Part shown: positions 24,690-33,158 of the stretch, piece after piece | Layout: the number at the start of each line of letters is the position of its first letter | How positions within the stretch are numbered: position 1 is the first letter of the stretch | Source: an uncultured Bacteroidales bacterium | Lineage (GTDB): Bacteria > Bacteroidota > Bacteroidia > Bacteroidales > Bacteroidaceae | Assembly: GCA_902798705.1 (NCBI GenBank) | Contig: CADBXS010000028.1 | Location: 6,571-41,268, forward strand | Direction of reading: 5' to 3' | Length of the DNA: 34,698 nucleotides | Notes under the pieces: model-generated | Databases searched by the model: none | Told to the model about the DNA's origin: nothing | The model's input: the letters and a program-made list of their open reading frames with translations, nothing else | Program-made: the position numbers and the translations under genes

Positions 24690-26378
24690 TTAATGCTTCA
24701 CAACCACCTTCTTGCCATTACGGATATACACCCCCGATTTCATTCCTTGATTGGAATTGTACTTCTTTCCACTTAAATCATAAACGCTTCTTGTCGTTTC
24801 ATCGGTACTCACCAACGCTTGTATCCCTGCTGCATCTTCCTTGGAGAACTGCCATGCATCAAAAAAGACGTTGTTCGCTTCAGTAAACAAGAAAAAGACC
24901 TTCTTCACACCCTTGAACAGACTTGGTTCGACACTGATAGTGTAATCCTTGAAATCAGTCGATGAGAGCTCAATACTTGCCGCTGGCTTAGCCGAAACAT
25001 TCTCAAGGCGTATCTCAAGCTTTCCAGTTCCCTTTGCCCTTAGCATGAACGAATTAGCCCCTTCTGTGCCAAAATCAACGTTCCGCACCATGGTCCATGC
25101 TCCAGCGTTCATCTTCACTTGCAAGTTTTTCGAAGCATCGTTTCCAAGCGTGTTCAAATAGGCAACTTTCTCGATATTCGTGAAGTCCTCATAATTCACA
25201 CCTCCCGACGTGGACATGGTCTCAGCCTGTTGCAAGGAATACGGGTCCAATCTCTTGATGGCAGATGGGCCCTGATTGGTCATCGTCACCTTATTAATCT
25301 GTTGCCTGTTCTCATTCACCGTTGCCTTCTCAACACCGATTGAACGGAAGCCCGATGCGCCTGTATTCATCTTTTGCTCCAGCACCATCGAGTGATAGAA
25401 CAGATAGTAATTTCCTTGGAATTTCTGAAGATGCGTGTGATTATTCCCCCAACCAAACCCGAAGTTTCCAGGATTGGGAACATATTCGCCCTTGTATTCC
25501 CATGCATCAGGATTCAGCGGGTCATCAGTCACCATGTAGCACATGCTACACGACGAAGGTGCTGGATAACTCCCCCGTTTCGCATAACTGTTCCAGTCGT
25601 TGCGGTCAGACCAAGATGTATTATAAGTATAAACGTAGCGCCCATTCATCATGTTCAATTCATTAGCCTCAAACAAATATGGCGCAGGCAAATTAACAGC
25701 CTTACCCTCAAGCGAAATCATATTACTCCTCAACTTTGCAATGCGCGAGTTGCCAGGCATAAGCTTCGTTCCCTGATTGTTTGGGTCACCTCCACCGAAG
25801 GCAATCCATCCCGTTCCATTATCATCAATGACCACACCAGGGTCAAATATCCAGTTGCAAGGAGCCACACCAGGCGTATCCCCATCGATAAGCGGCCTCG
25901 TAAGCGGTGACCTCCACGGTCCAATCGGAGAATTAGCCGTTAAGACACCCACACTGCCACCACTATTCGCAAAGTACAGGAAGAACTCATTCTTACCGTT
26001 AGCACCCTCACGCCACGTCACCGATGGAGCCCAAGAGGCAGCAAAACGCCATCCCCACGAAGTGCATAGCTTTCCCACGTCAATAGTCCCGTGAAAAGTC
26101 CAGTTCACCATGTCGTCAGTAGAGAAAACAACAAGCGACTTGATAGCTCCATACCCATTGCTTCCCTTCTTGTTATTGACAAGAAACTGTTGGCTGTCGT
26201 TCGAACCATAGACATAAACGCGCCCATCGAACTCCAAGGCTGTAGGGTCAGCACAGAACACACAAGGACTGATAGGATTACCGTTCGACACCCCTTTGTA
26301 GGCATTCGCCACAGTCTGAGCCTCCATGCATATCGAGGCACTCATGAATACGGTTCCAAGGATGATTTTTAATTTCAT
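24690..26378 (-). CDS. GH43 family arabinofuranosidase/xylosidase with CBM6-like domain and C-terminal tail
   Basis: 562 residues from the ATG at 26378, giving the signal peptide MKLKIILGTVFMSASICMEAQ. An upstream in-frame ATG at 26444 falls in the promoter region. The GH43 propeller (about 30-360) shows the base Asp in FCADPTALEFDGRVYVYGS, Asp in WIFDPGVVIDDNGTGW and Glu in YLFEANELNMMNGRYVY. Residues about 375-505 form a CBM6-like sandwich (LQQAETMSTSGGV, NSFMLRAKGTGKLEIR). The last 35 residues (SVYDLSGKKYNSN, SGVYIRNGKKVVVK) resemble type IX secretion sorting tails. The probable role is removal of arabinose or cleavage of xylan chains outside the cell. Confidence 0.9.
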   Translation of the reverse strand: MKLKIILGTVFMSASICMEAQTVANAYKGVSNGNPISPCVFCADPTALEFDGRVYVYGSNDSQQFLVNNKKGSNGYGAIKSLVVFSTDDMVNWTFHGTIDVGKLCTSWGWRFAASWAPSVTWREGANGKNEFFLYFANSGGSVGVLTANSPIGPWRSPLTRPLIDGDTPGVAPCNWIFDPGVVIDDNGTGWIAFGGGDPNNQGTKLMPGNSRIAKLRSNMISLEGKAVNLPAPYLFEANELNMMNGRYVYTYNTSWSDRNDWNSYAKRGSYPAPSSCSMCYMVTDDPLNPDAWEYKGEYVPNPGNFGFGWGNNHTHLQKFQGNYYLFYHSMVLEQKMNTGASGFRSIGVEKATVNENRQQINKVTMTNQGPSAIKRLDPYSLQQAETMSTSGGVNYEDFTNIEKVAYLNTLGNDASKNLQVKMNAGAWTMVRNVDFGTEGANSFMLRAKGTGKLEIRLENVSAKPAASIELSSTDFKDYTISVEPSLFKGVKKVFFLFTEANNVFFDAWQFSKEDAAGIQALVSTDETTRSVYDLSGKKYNSNQGMKSGVYIRNGKKVVVKH

Positions 26379-26435
26379 AGCAATATCTTTTTTATCGGTT
26401 TCTGCTGATGAGTAGCTGTTCCAAGCAGGAAACCC

Positions 26436-26483
26436 TGTTGACAATTCGTTTTGTGTTGCAAAGATAATACATTATTGTCAACA
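26436..26483 (-). promoter_or_regulatory. GH43 promoter flanked by a 10-bp inverted repeat
   Basis: TATCTTTG on the minus strand (26466-26459) is the -7 element of the GH43 gene. It lies between TGTTGACAAT (26436-26445) and its exact reverse complement ATTGTCAACA (26474-26483). One arm falls near the -33 position and the other just past the transcription start, as for a looping or dimeric repressor. Confidence 0.6.
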
Positions 26484-26517
26484 ACAGGTGTCCTTCTGAA
26501 AAAACATTCAAATAAAG

Positions 26518-26546
26518 TTGTAAATGAAATAATTTTTATAAATTTG
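26518..26546 (+). promoter_or_regulatory. Possible promoter for the serine hydrolase
   Basis: TTG (26518-26520), 18 bases, then TAAATTTG (26539-26546). A second start candidate with TTACTTTGCAACGTTAA lies at 26711-26727, and both are followed by the same TTTGCAACGT decamer. The second is closer to the gene at 26769. Confidence 0.4.
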
Positions 26547-26579
26547 CAACGTAACAGTTCTGCGAATCATCTTTTTGAG

Positions 26580-26686
26580 TCGCCTACGGCGAGAAATCTT
26601 TCAAATCTATACAAATCATACAAATTATATTTTGAAGATTTTGAAAGATTTGAAAAGATTTGTGAGATTTCTGTCACGAAGTGACA
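26580..26686. repeat. Extragenic hairpin element
   Basis: The element is bounded by TCGCCtacGGCGA (26580-26592) and TGTCACgaaGTGACA (26672-26686). Between them imperfect inverted copies of AAATCTTTCAAATCT can pair with AGATTTGAAAAGATTT. The whole can fold as a large branched hairpin. A 77-codon open frame across it is a by-product of the repeats. Confidence 0.6.
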
Positions 26687-26768
26687 CTCCTTGATATATT
26701 CCCTGAACAGTTACTTTGCAACGTTAATATGCGAAACAAGTTTAATTGAATAAAAAAAACGTATATAT

Positions 26769-28011
26769 ATGAAAAAGCTCTTACGCTATCTTGCCATTGC
26801 ACTCCTTCTCGCCATCATTGGCGGATGTATCTACCTGAACAGTCTGATGCCTATCATCACTGGCTATGCTGCGAAGAATTTGGCTTCGGCTGTGTTTGTT
26901 TCAGGTCGTGAGGCGAAAGCTGTTGAAGCACTTGATCTGAACTTTTCCTTCATTCGCTTCACCAGTAACACGGTGGACTATGAGAACAAGACTGTCACCA
27001 GTCGCTTGCTTTGGGGCAAATCTACAGCCGTCTATCGCGAGGGCTACGGTGTGACATTGCTGTGCGGTGCCTCTGCCGATGGGTTGAGGGAACAGCGTCA
27101 CGAATGCTTTTGTCAACGAACATGCCTATCATGGCCACCCCTTTACTTTTGTGGTTCTGCACAAGGGCGGTGTAGTGGCAGAACGCTATAACGATGGCAT
27201 CACTCCCGACACAAAACTCCTCAGCTGGAGCGTTGCGAAGAGCTTTGTAAATGCACTCATCGGCATTATGGTGAAAGACAGTCTTCTCGACATACATGCT
27301 CCGATGGACATTCCCGAGTGGCAGGGCGACGGACGCAAGGCCATCACCATCAACGACTTGATGCAGATGCAGAGTGGACTGAAATGGAATGAGGATTACA
27401 GCGCACGTTCCGATGTAAACATCATGCTCCACTGCGAAAGCGACATGGGTCTCTATGCCCTCTCAAAGCCGCTCGAATATGAACCTGGTACACACTGGCA
27501 ATACTCCAGCGGCAGTACAAACATCGCGATGCGCTATCTGCGTAGTCGCTTTCCTTCCCAAGAGGCATTCCTCCGCTATATGCACTCACGACTCTTTGCT
27601 CCGCTCGGCATCTATGGTGCTGTCTTTGAGCAGGACATGAGCGGCACACCATTGGGCTCATCCTACCTCTATATCACAGCAAGGGATTTTGCTCGCTTCG
27701 GACAAATGTACCTCGACGACGGCTGCGTCGGCAACGAGAGAATCCTCCCTGAAGGATGGGTGGACTATACACGAACGCCAGCTGCCAACAGTGGTGACTG
27801 CTATGGTGCATACTTCAAACTAAATGGAAATGGCAAGTACCAAGACATACCAAGGGATATGTACTGGTGTGATGGCCACGATGGTCAGTGCATCTTCATC
27901 TTCCCTTCCCAACAGGTGGTGGTTGTCATCCTCGGCTTCTCTCCAAAACCCAACAACCTCATCGACTTCAATGCTCTCCTGAAAGATATTCTCAACCAAA
28001 CGAGGTGCTAA
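26769..28011 (+). pseudogene. Serine hydrolase (beta-lactamase/NylB family), split by a one-base frameshift
   Basis: The first frame gives a membrane-anchor start (MKKLLRYLAIALLLAIIGGC) and reads normally to about 27086. The rest continues in the next frame from 27088, with a single extra base near 27087 (GAT GGG TTG a GGG AAC). Joined, the protein would be about 413 residues. The downstream part carries the nucleophile motif SWSVAKSF (SxxK), WQYSSGSTN in place of the usual YxN loop, and GHDGQ in the position of the KTG/HxG motif, as in penicillin-binding-protein-like esterases and 6-aminohexanoate-dimer hydrolases. Without the extra base the gene would be whole, so decay, sequencing error or phase variation are all possible. 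An ATG at 27151 could start a fragment lacking the anchor. Confidence 0.85.
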
Positions 28012-28019
28012 CGTGAAAT

Positions 28020-28061
28020 TAAAAGTGAAAAGTGAAAAGTGAAAAATGCCTTCCGGATGGC
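28020..28061. repeat. Short AAAAGTG tandem and TTCCGGATGG palindrome remnant
   Basis: Three AAAAGTG units (28020-28040) are followed by TGCCTTCCGGATGGC (28047-28061). The latter resembles the centre of the 772-860 palindromic element (CCATCCGGATGG). It follows the serine hydrolase stop. Confidence 0.45.
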
Positions 28062-28135
28062 GGTTTTCGTTATCGTTTTCGTTGAATTTTTAACTTTTAA
28101 CTTAAAGAAATCAAGCGTTATTCCCACGTATTACC

Positions 28136-28225
28136 TCAGCTGCGAACACGAGCAGGACCTGTGCCTTTACCACCATAGGTGATTTCATCATCACTCTCCT
28201 GTACCTCAGCAACGTTTTTCTCACC
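28136..28225 (-). pseudogene. Possible C-terminal gene remnant
   Basis: The minus strand reads VAEVQESDDEITYGG followed by KGTGPARVRS and a stop. This has ordinary coding-like composition but is closed by a stop at its upstream end after 29 codons and has no start. It looks like the tail of a lost gene. The family is not recognised. Confidence 0.3.
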
Positions 28226-28476
28226 TTAACACTTGGAATCTGATAGATTTTTTCATAAATCAATGATAATATCAATCGTTTGTCATCAATTCTTAATAGG
28301 AACTTATCCTCAAATGAAGAGCAATTTCAACAACAAGTTGTAAAAAATCATGCAAATTTACTTCAAATTTTCCGATTGAGCAAAAACAACACAATATTTT
28401 ACTTATCACAACAAAAAACGTCCCTATTCTTTACCTAAATCTCCTCATTCCACCATCTCATCCCACGCTGCAAAAT

Positions 28477-28708
28477 TCACATAACATACATAACATAACA
28501 TAACAACATAACATTGGGCTTTTTTGAATGAAATCCTCTCTTATAATAGTATAAATATCATAGTATATATATTATTAAGTGTATAATATACAATTATTAT
28601 TAATAAATAATATAGAATTATAATCATCTATTTCTCTCCTTTATTTAGTCAAATCAAATAAAAACCCCTGATGTTATGTTGTTATGTTATGTTATGTATG
28701 TTATGTGA
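28477..28708. repeat. Perfect 38-bp inverted repeat around a 156-bp A/T-rich core
   Basis: Bases 28477-28514 are the exact reverse complement of 28671-28708. Each arm is built from CATAA units (TCACATAACATACATAAC at its outer end). Pairing continues imperfectly inward (TGGGCTTTTTT against AAAAACCCCTG). The core is almost pure A/T with nested small palindromes. No gene lies inside. The wider gap 28012-28895 otherwise holds only gene remnants and repeats. Confidence 0.95.
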
Positions 28709-28711
28709 TAG

Positions 28712-28882
28712 GTAATTCCTACACGTACCATTGTTGATAAATTGTCGTGTTATTGGGGACTCATTCACAATTCGTTGGGGAAGCACTTCCTCGCCATTAG
28801 GAACGCAATGGAGAAGGTGTAAGAGAGGCACAAAACACTGAACCCCAAGCGAGATGCTCAGGGAACAGTGAATGCGCGATAA
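28712..28882 (+). pseudogene. Possible gene remnant with an internal stop
   Basis: One frame reads TIVDKLSCYWGLIHNSLGKH then FLAIRNAMEKV, a stop at 28820, then continues in the same frame with RHKTLNPKRDAQGTVNAR and a second stop at 28880. It has no start codon and begins right beside the 38-bp repeat arm. The SCYWGLIHNS stretch faintly recalls the end of some reverse transcriptases (SYxGxxxH), but this is a guess from a few residues. Confidence 0.3.
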
Positions 28883-28895
28883 AAAGGGCTGGAAC

Positions 28896-31481
28896 TTAAG
28901 GCAGAAGGAGTTTTTTGCCGTCGGAACGGAGAATTATACGAGGATGACGAGGGGAGAAAGATGACTTTTGAGAGCTGAGAGAAGGGAGGAGACGCCCTTG
29001 GAGGTCGTAATAATAAGAAGGAGATGATGGATTGGTGGCAATGGAAGGAACGGAGGAGACGATGATGTCGCCAAGCGGAATGAAGGACTCATTGGAGGAG
29101 ATTTGGGCATAAACATCGAATGGATGGAGGATTGAGACGTCGGTCTGACGCACCCAGCCCCATTGGCCGTCCTGCTGGCCGAGGAGGTAATCACCAGGGT
29201 AGATTGGAAGTTGTGTGTAGGTACCTCGATAAAGGGCATCCATTGGACTTCGGGCAAAGGAGATGTCGCCCTTGCCTTTGAAGGTGATGATGCCATCGGC
29301 TACGATAAGGTATGGCTGGTGGGCTTGGATGGTGTTGAGTTCTTCAATTTCGTAATCGTCGTAAATAATGTAAGCTTTCGCTGAAGCCGGGACGTCGGCT
29401 GCGAATGGGAGTATTATCATGCGTGCTCCATCGACTTGAACGGTGAGTGTTGCAAGTTCGGCTGTAAATGGTGTGGCTGGTCGGAAGTCGCCTTCGGAGG
29501 TGGAAAGCTGGAGGTTGTGGCAGACGCTGCCTGAGACGACGTTGGCTGCTGTGAACGATGTTTCCTGTGGAAGATAGACGACGCGGTTTGTACTATTGCT
29601 CCACCATGTGAGTTCGGCAGGGAGACTGGTCACTTTGGTCATGTCGAGGCTTGTGCAGGCGTCATCGGTTGAGTATTCGAGCACGTAGCTGTCGTCGGAT
29701 ACATAGTCGCCTGTGAGTGTTGCGGCATAGTTGCTTCCGCTGGCGAGCCATACGTCGCCGAAGGAGATGGAGAGGTGGGATACGGCATTGTCGCAGGTGA
29801 GGGAAATGAGTCCGATGCAGCCGTCGGAAAGTGTAGCAGGCGAAAGGTCGAAAACGAGGTCGAAGTCGTTGGCACGACTGAGGTCGATGCGTCCATATTC
29901 GTGCTTGGAGACTTGGTTGTTGCGGTTGACGTAGGTGAGTGTGGTGCCTCCTGCTGTGAGAGAATTGGTGGTTGTCACCTTATTTATATGCATGACGAGC
30001 TGTGAATAGCGTTCATCGAGGGCCACATAGCCGTAGCTGGCGTTGGTGCGCGAGGAGATGAGAGGATTGGAGGAGTCAAAAGTCTTGCTCTTTCCGCTCA
30101 ACTTGTATGCCGTGCCGAAGTTGGTCTTGGTGGTTCGCATGTCGTCGAGACGGTCAAAACGGGTGGCTGTGCCTTTCATATTGGAAGGTTGTCGGTCGCG
30201 CGAACGGATAAACATGATGGTGTTGACACTCTGAGCTGGGATGCTGAAAGTGGGACAACAGGTCTCGTCCATATCAGGATACTTGGTGCTGGCGAAACGG
30301 CGTGTCTTGGTTGTGGAAACGAGTGTAGCGTTGGTGGTGTAGAATGGCAAATCGCACGTTACGTCTATGGCCTCGCCTGGGTTGGAGATAACGATGACTG
30401 CGGTGTCGGTGGTCTGCGAGAGATAAGCAGAACTTTCCAAGCTGTTACCGCTCCATGTGGCATCGATGCGTGTCATGCCAGTGATGAATCGAGCGAAATG
30501 AGCCATGATGTAGCCTCGCTTGGTCACTACCCCACTGCTTGTGCCCCTCTGTCCGTCGCCCAACATGCCATAGTAGCGCTTGGCAGCATAGTGTATCCAA
30601 GCATTGAATTCGCCCAGCATACAGGTGTTGATGGCTGTGAAGAAGTTGAAGAAATCCTTTGAGAAATCGAAGCTGCGGGTGTTGTTTTCGGCCTCGTTCC
30701 AATTGATGAGATACTCCGTCATCCACAATTCCTTGCCTTTCCTACCAAGGTTCTTGTAGGCCGACTGGATGCCTCCGTATTGGTGTCCGCCATAGATGTC
30801 GAAGCAGTCGAGCACATCGCTCTTGTTGAGGGCATTGGCATAGGAGTCGCTCACGGCCAGTGTTTCGGGAGCCATCACCTTGCAACTGATGCTCTTGCCA
30901 TAGGTCTTCACAAACTCAGCAATCTCCTCGGCCGACCACAGGCAACCAGCATACTCTGCAGGCCAGTCGGGTTCGTTCTGGATGGAGATGGCATCGAGTT
31001 CCACGCCGTTCTTGCGCAGATATTGCACGTATTCTTCCAGATATTGCGCATAGTCGGCCCAGTTTTCTCGCTTCAGCTTGCCCGTTGTGCCATCGCTGTT
31101 TCGTGCATTGATAGTGCCATTGGTCTTCCACTCTGCAGGCTGTCCCCAAGGGGATGCAAAGACGATGAGTCCCATCTGCTTGCCTTTCTTCGCCGTTGCC
31201 AGCGACTGGTTCCAGTTTCCCTTGCCGATGGGAATGTAGAGGCGCATGATGTTGCAACCCACGGTGCTGTTCTTGCCCCATACCTTCTCGATTTCGGCGT
31301 TGGACATGTGGTTGTAGCCAAACTGCGGACTACAGACGAATCCGCCGAATCCTGTGATGCGCTGGTGGGTGTTCTGAGCGTTCAGGCGTACTGTTGCCTT
31401 TGTCTGTGCCATAGCTCCCTGCACTCCACAAAGGATGCAAAGCAGGGCTACTGGCAGAATTTGTTTCAAAAGAGTCTTCAT
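28896..31481 (-). CDS. GH30 glucuronoxylanase-like enzyme with long C-terminal extension
   Basis: 861 residues with a signal peptide ending GAMAQ. Residues about 27-430 form the GH30 barrel plus side sandwich: RITGFGGFVCSPQFGY, acid/base Glu170 in SIQNEPDW, GGHQYGG and nucleophile Glu256 in LWMTEYLINW. This fits GH30 xylanases that cut glucuronoxylan. Residues 430-800 hold unrecognised beta-rich regions, possibly carbohydrate binding. The C-terminus (YYYDLQGRLLPS, IILRSDGKKLLLP) resembles Bacteroidetes sorting or anchoring tails. It is divergent from the MATE-NRPS unit and shares an operator region with it. Confidence 0.9.
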   Translation of the reverse strand: MKTLLKQILPVALLCILCGVQGAMAQTKATVRLNAQNTHQRITGFGGFVCSPQFGYNHMSNAEIEKVWGKNSTVGCNIMRLYIPIGKGNWNQSLATAKKGKQMGLIVFASPWGQPAEWKTNGTINARNSDGTTGKLKRENWADYAQYLEEYVQYLRKNGVELDAISIQNEPDWPAEYAGCLWSAEEIAEFVKTYGKSISCKVMAPETLAVSDSYANALNKSDVLDCFDIYGGHQYGGIQSAYKNLGRKGKELWMTEYLINWNEAENNTRSFDFSKDFFNFFTAINTCMLGEFNAWIHYAAKRYYGMLGDGQRGTSSGVVTKRGYIMAHFARFITGMTRIDATWSGNSLESSAYLSQTTDTAVIVISNPGEAIDVTCDLPFYTTNATLVSTTKTRRFASTKYPDMDETCCPTFSIPAQSVNTIMFIRSRDRQPSNMKGTATRFDRLDDMRTTKTNFGTAYKLSGKSKTFDSSNPLISSRTNASYGYVALDERYSQLVMHINKVTTTNSLTAGGTTLTYVNRNNQVSKHEYGRIDLSRANDFDLVFDLSPATLSDGCIGLISLTCDNAVSHLSISFGDVWLASGSNYAATLTGDYVSDDSYVLEYSTDDACTSLDMTKVTSLPAELTWWSNSTNRVVYLPQETSFTAANVVSGSVCHNLQLSTSEGDFRPATPFTAELATLTVQVDGARMIILPFAADVPASAKAYIIYDDYEIEELNTIQAHQPYLIVADGIITFKGKGDISFARSPMDALYRGTYTQLPIYPGDYLLGQQDGQWGWVRQTDVSILHPFDVYAQISSNESFIPLGDIIVSSVPSIATNPSSPSYYYDLQGRLLPSLSSQKSSFSPRHPRIILRSDGKKLLLP

Positions 31482-31527
31482 ATTTCGGTTCTGTTAATTT
31501 TAAATGCGTTTATCATCATTGTCAGGG

Positions 31528-31559
31528 CAAAGATAAACATAAAATGTGAACCTTGCAAA
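31528..31559 (-). promoter_or_regulatory. Promoter of the GH30 gene
   Basis: TTTG (31559-31556), exactly 20 bases, then TATCTTTG (31535-31528) on the minus strand: an ideal Bacteroidetes promoter, 47 bases before the start codon. A TGTCGCAA site reading toward it ends about 22 bases upstream of the -33 element. Confidence 0.8.
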
Positions 31560-31581
31560 TGCACTATAATATAAACGAGTT

Positions 31582-31641
31582 TTGCGACAGGAAATGCTGG
31601 ATTTTGCAGTGATTGTCGCAAATTTTTGTTTTGTGTCGCAA
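31582..31641. promoter_or_regulatory. Cluster of TGTCGCAA sites, region B
   Basis: TGTCGCAA reads toward the GH30 gene at 31589-31582 (minus strand) and toward the MATE gene at 31614-31621 and 31634-31641 (plus strand). The last two are direct repeats 20 bases apart, ending 28 bases before the -33 element of the MATE promoter. This is the usual place for activator binding, for example by AraC-type domains. The same octamer is clustered at 22752-22810. Confidence 0.6.
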
Positions 31642-31669
31642 CAAAGTGAAAAGAAAAGCAAAGGAAATT

Positions 31670-31701
31670 TTTGGATGAAAAAGAAAGTGCATGTATATTT
31701 G
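31670..31701 (+). promoter_or_regulatory. Promoter of the MATE-NRPS unit
   Basis: TTTG (31670-31673), exactly 20 bases, then TATATTTG (31694-31701), matching the Bacteroidetes consensus. The start codon of the MATE gene is 73 bases further on. Confidence 0.8.
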
Positions 31702-31774
31702 CAATGTGAAAAGGGAAAATACTTTTTTACAGTGATAAAAAAACGTTTAAGCAATTTAATAAGCCACTATCGAC

Positions 31775-33121
31775 ATGATGAATCAAGTAGAAAGAAAGGT
31801 GTTCAACAGGGATTTCCGAGTGTTCCTGTGGTCGTCCATCCTGATAGCCCTCTCGGCTTGTCTGGGTAATGTGATTGACGCCATCATCGTGGGAAACCTG
31901 ATTGATGCGGACGCGGTGAGTGCCATCAACATCTCGCGCACGATGATACAGTTCATGTTCACGCTCAACATGCTGCTGGCCACGGGTGCCGGTATGCTGG
32001 TTGGTATGCAACTCGGCAAGAAGAATCCTCAACGTGCTTCCTACATCTTCACCGTGTCGATGTCGGCTTGTTTGGTGGCAGGATTGGTGATTGCGGCATT
32101 CGGTCTTTTCTTCCCTGATGCCTCTACCCGACTGCTTTGCAACAGCGAGCAACTGTTCGAATCCACGAAGGCTTATCTGCGTGTGATGATGCTGGGTGCA
32201 CCAGTCTATCTGTTGCTTTGGGGCATCGATACGATGGTCAGTGTGGATGGTAGTCCGAAGCTGGTGTCCTTGTCAATATTCGTTGACAATGCAGTGCACC
32301 TCATTCTCGACATCGTGTTCATCAAGTGCCTCGGTTGGGGCATTGCAAGTAGTTCTGCTGCCACTGTCATTGGTCACGTGGTGGGTATCGCCATGATGGC
32401 ATTCCACTTCTACTCGTCGAAGAACAATCTGCGACTGGTGTTCAAGTGCGATGACAAGGAAACGAGCCTGTTTGCCACATTGAAAGACCTCATCTCGCAG
32501 GGTGCACCACTGGCCATCGCATCTGTCTGCCTGACGCTATTGCTGTTCTGCTCCAACCGCATCGTTGTTGCCACACTGGGACTTGCTGGTATCTTCGCCT
32601 TCTCGGTTTGTATGTACCTCTTGCAGATTTACAACCTCTTCCTTGGTGGTGTGTGTCGCACCTTGCAGACATTCGGAGCCATTCAGGTAGGTAAGGGCGA
32701 CAACGAGGCTTTCACACTGGTGCAACGCAAGTCGTTCAGGTTCATCACCATTGCAATGGTTCTCACCTGCCTGTTCGTGTGGATATGGCCTGAGCTGGCC
32801 GTAAAGACGTTCGGTGCCAACGAGCCAGACTTAATCGGTGAAGGTTGCTATGCGCTGAGTGTGTTCGCCATCAGTCTTATTCCTTTCTGCTACATCTACG
32901 TCATCATGATTGTGTATAAGCTGTATAACTACCACCAGATAGCGCTGTTCATCTCCTTCGCACTCTCGCTGACAGTCATCCCAGTGCTGTGGCTGATGTC
33001 GAAGTTTGCGCCAAACTATTTGTGGTTCAGCTATCTGATTGCCTATATCATCGAGATGTTAGCCATCTTTATACTACATAAAAAGTATCATGTTAAGTTT
33101 GAACTGAAGGAAATTAAATAG
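31775..33121 (+). CDS. MATE family efflux transporter
   Basis: 448 residues with about 12 hydrophobic helices in two homologous halves: LIALSACLGNVIDAIIVGNLI early, MLLATGAGMLVGMQLGKKN, and LLLFCSNRIVVATLGLAGIFAFSVCMYLLQ starting the second half. These are characteristic of MATE transporters, which export organic compounds against sodium or protons through the inner membrane. The next gene, a nonribosomal peptide synthetase, starts 37 bases later, so the exporter probably carries its product. A second in-frame ATG follows immediately at 31778. Confidence 0.93.
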   Translation: MMNQVERKVFNRDFRVFLWSSILIALSACLGNVIDAIIVGNLIDADAVSAINISRTMIQFMFTLNMLLATGAGMLVGMQLGKKNPQRASYIFTVSMSACLVAGLVIAAFGLFFPDASTRLLCNSEQLFESTKAYLRVMMLGAPVYLLLWGIDTMVSVDGSPKLVSLSIFVDNAVHLILDIVFIKCLGWGIASSSAATVIGHVVGIAMMAFHFYSSKNNLRLVFKCDDKETSLFATLKDLISQGAPLAIASVCLTLLLFCSNRIVVATLGLAGIFAFSVCMYLLQIYNLFLGGVCRTLQTFGAIQVGKGDNEAFTLVQRKSFRFITIAMVLTCLFVWIWPELAVKTFGANEPDLIGEGCYALSVFAISLIPFCYIYVIMIVYKLYNYHQIALFISFALSLTVIPVLWLMSKFAPNYLWFSYLIAYIIEMLAIFILHKKYHVKFELKEIK

Positions 33122-33158
33122 TAATAATTAAAAAGCAAAATATAATAACAATTACAAT

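Noticed and set aside
24582-24776. 64-codon plus-strand frame after the isomerase
   Set aside because: It starts within the terminator hairpin and ends inside the GH43 gene on the other strand.
26451-26684. 77-codon plus-strand frame before the serine hydrolase
   Set aside because: It runs through the GH43 promoter and the hairpin element; the peptide is produced by the AAATC-type repeats.
31582-31869. 95-codon plus-strand frame in the divergent gap
   Set aside because: It spans the operator sites and promoter and overlaps the MATE start; no coding likeness.
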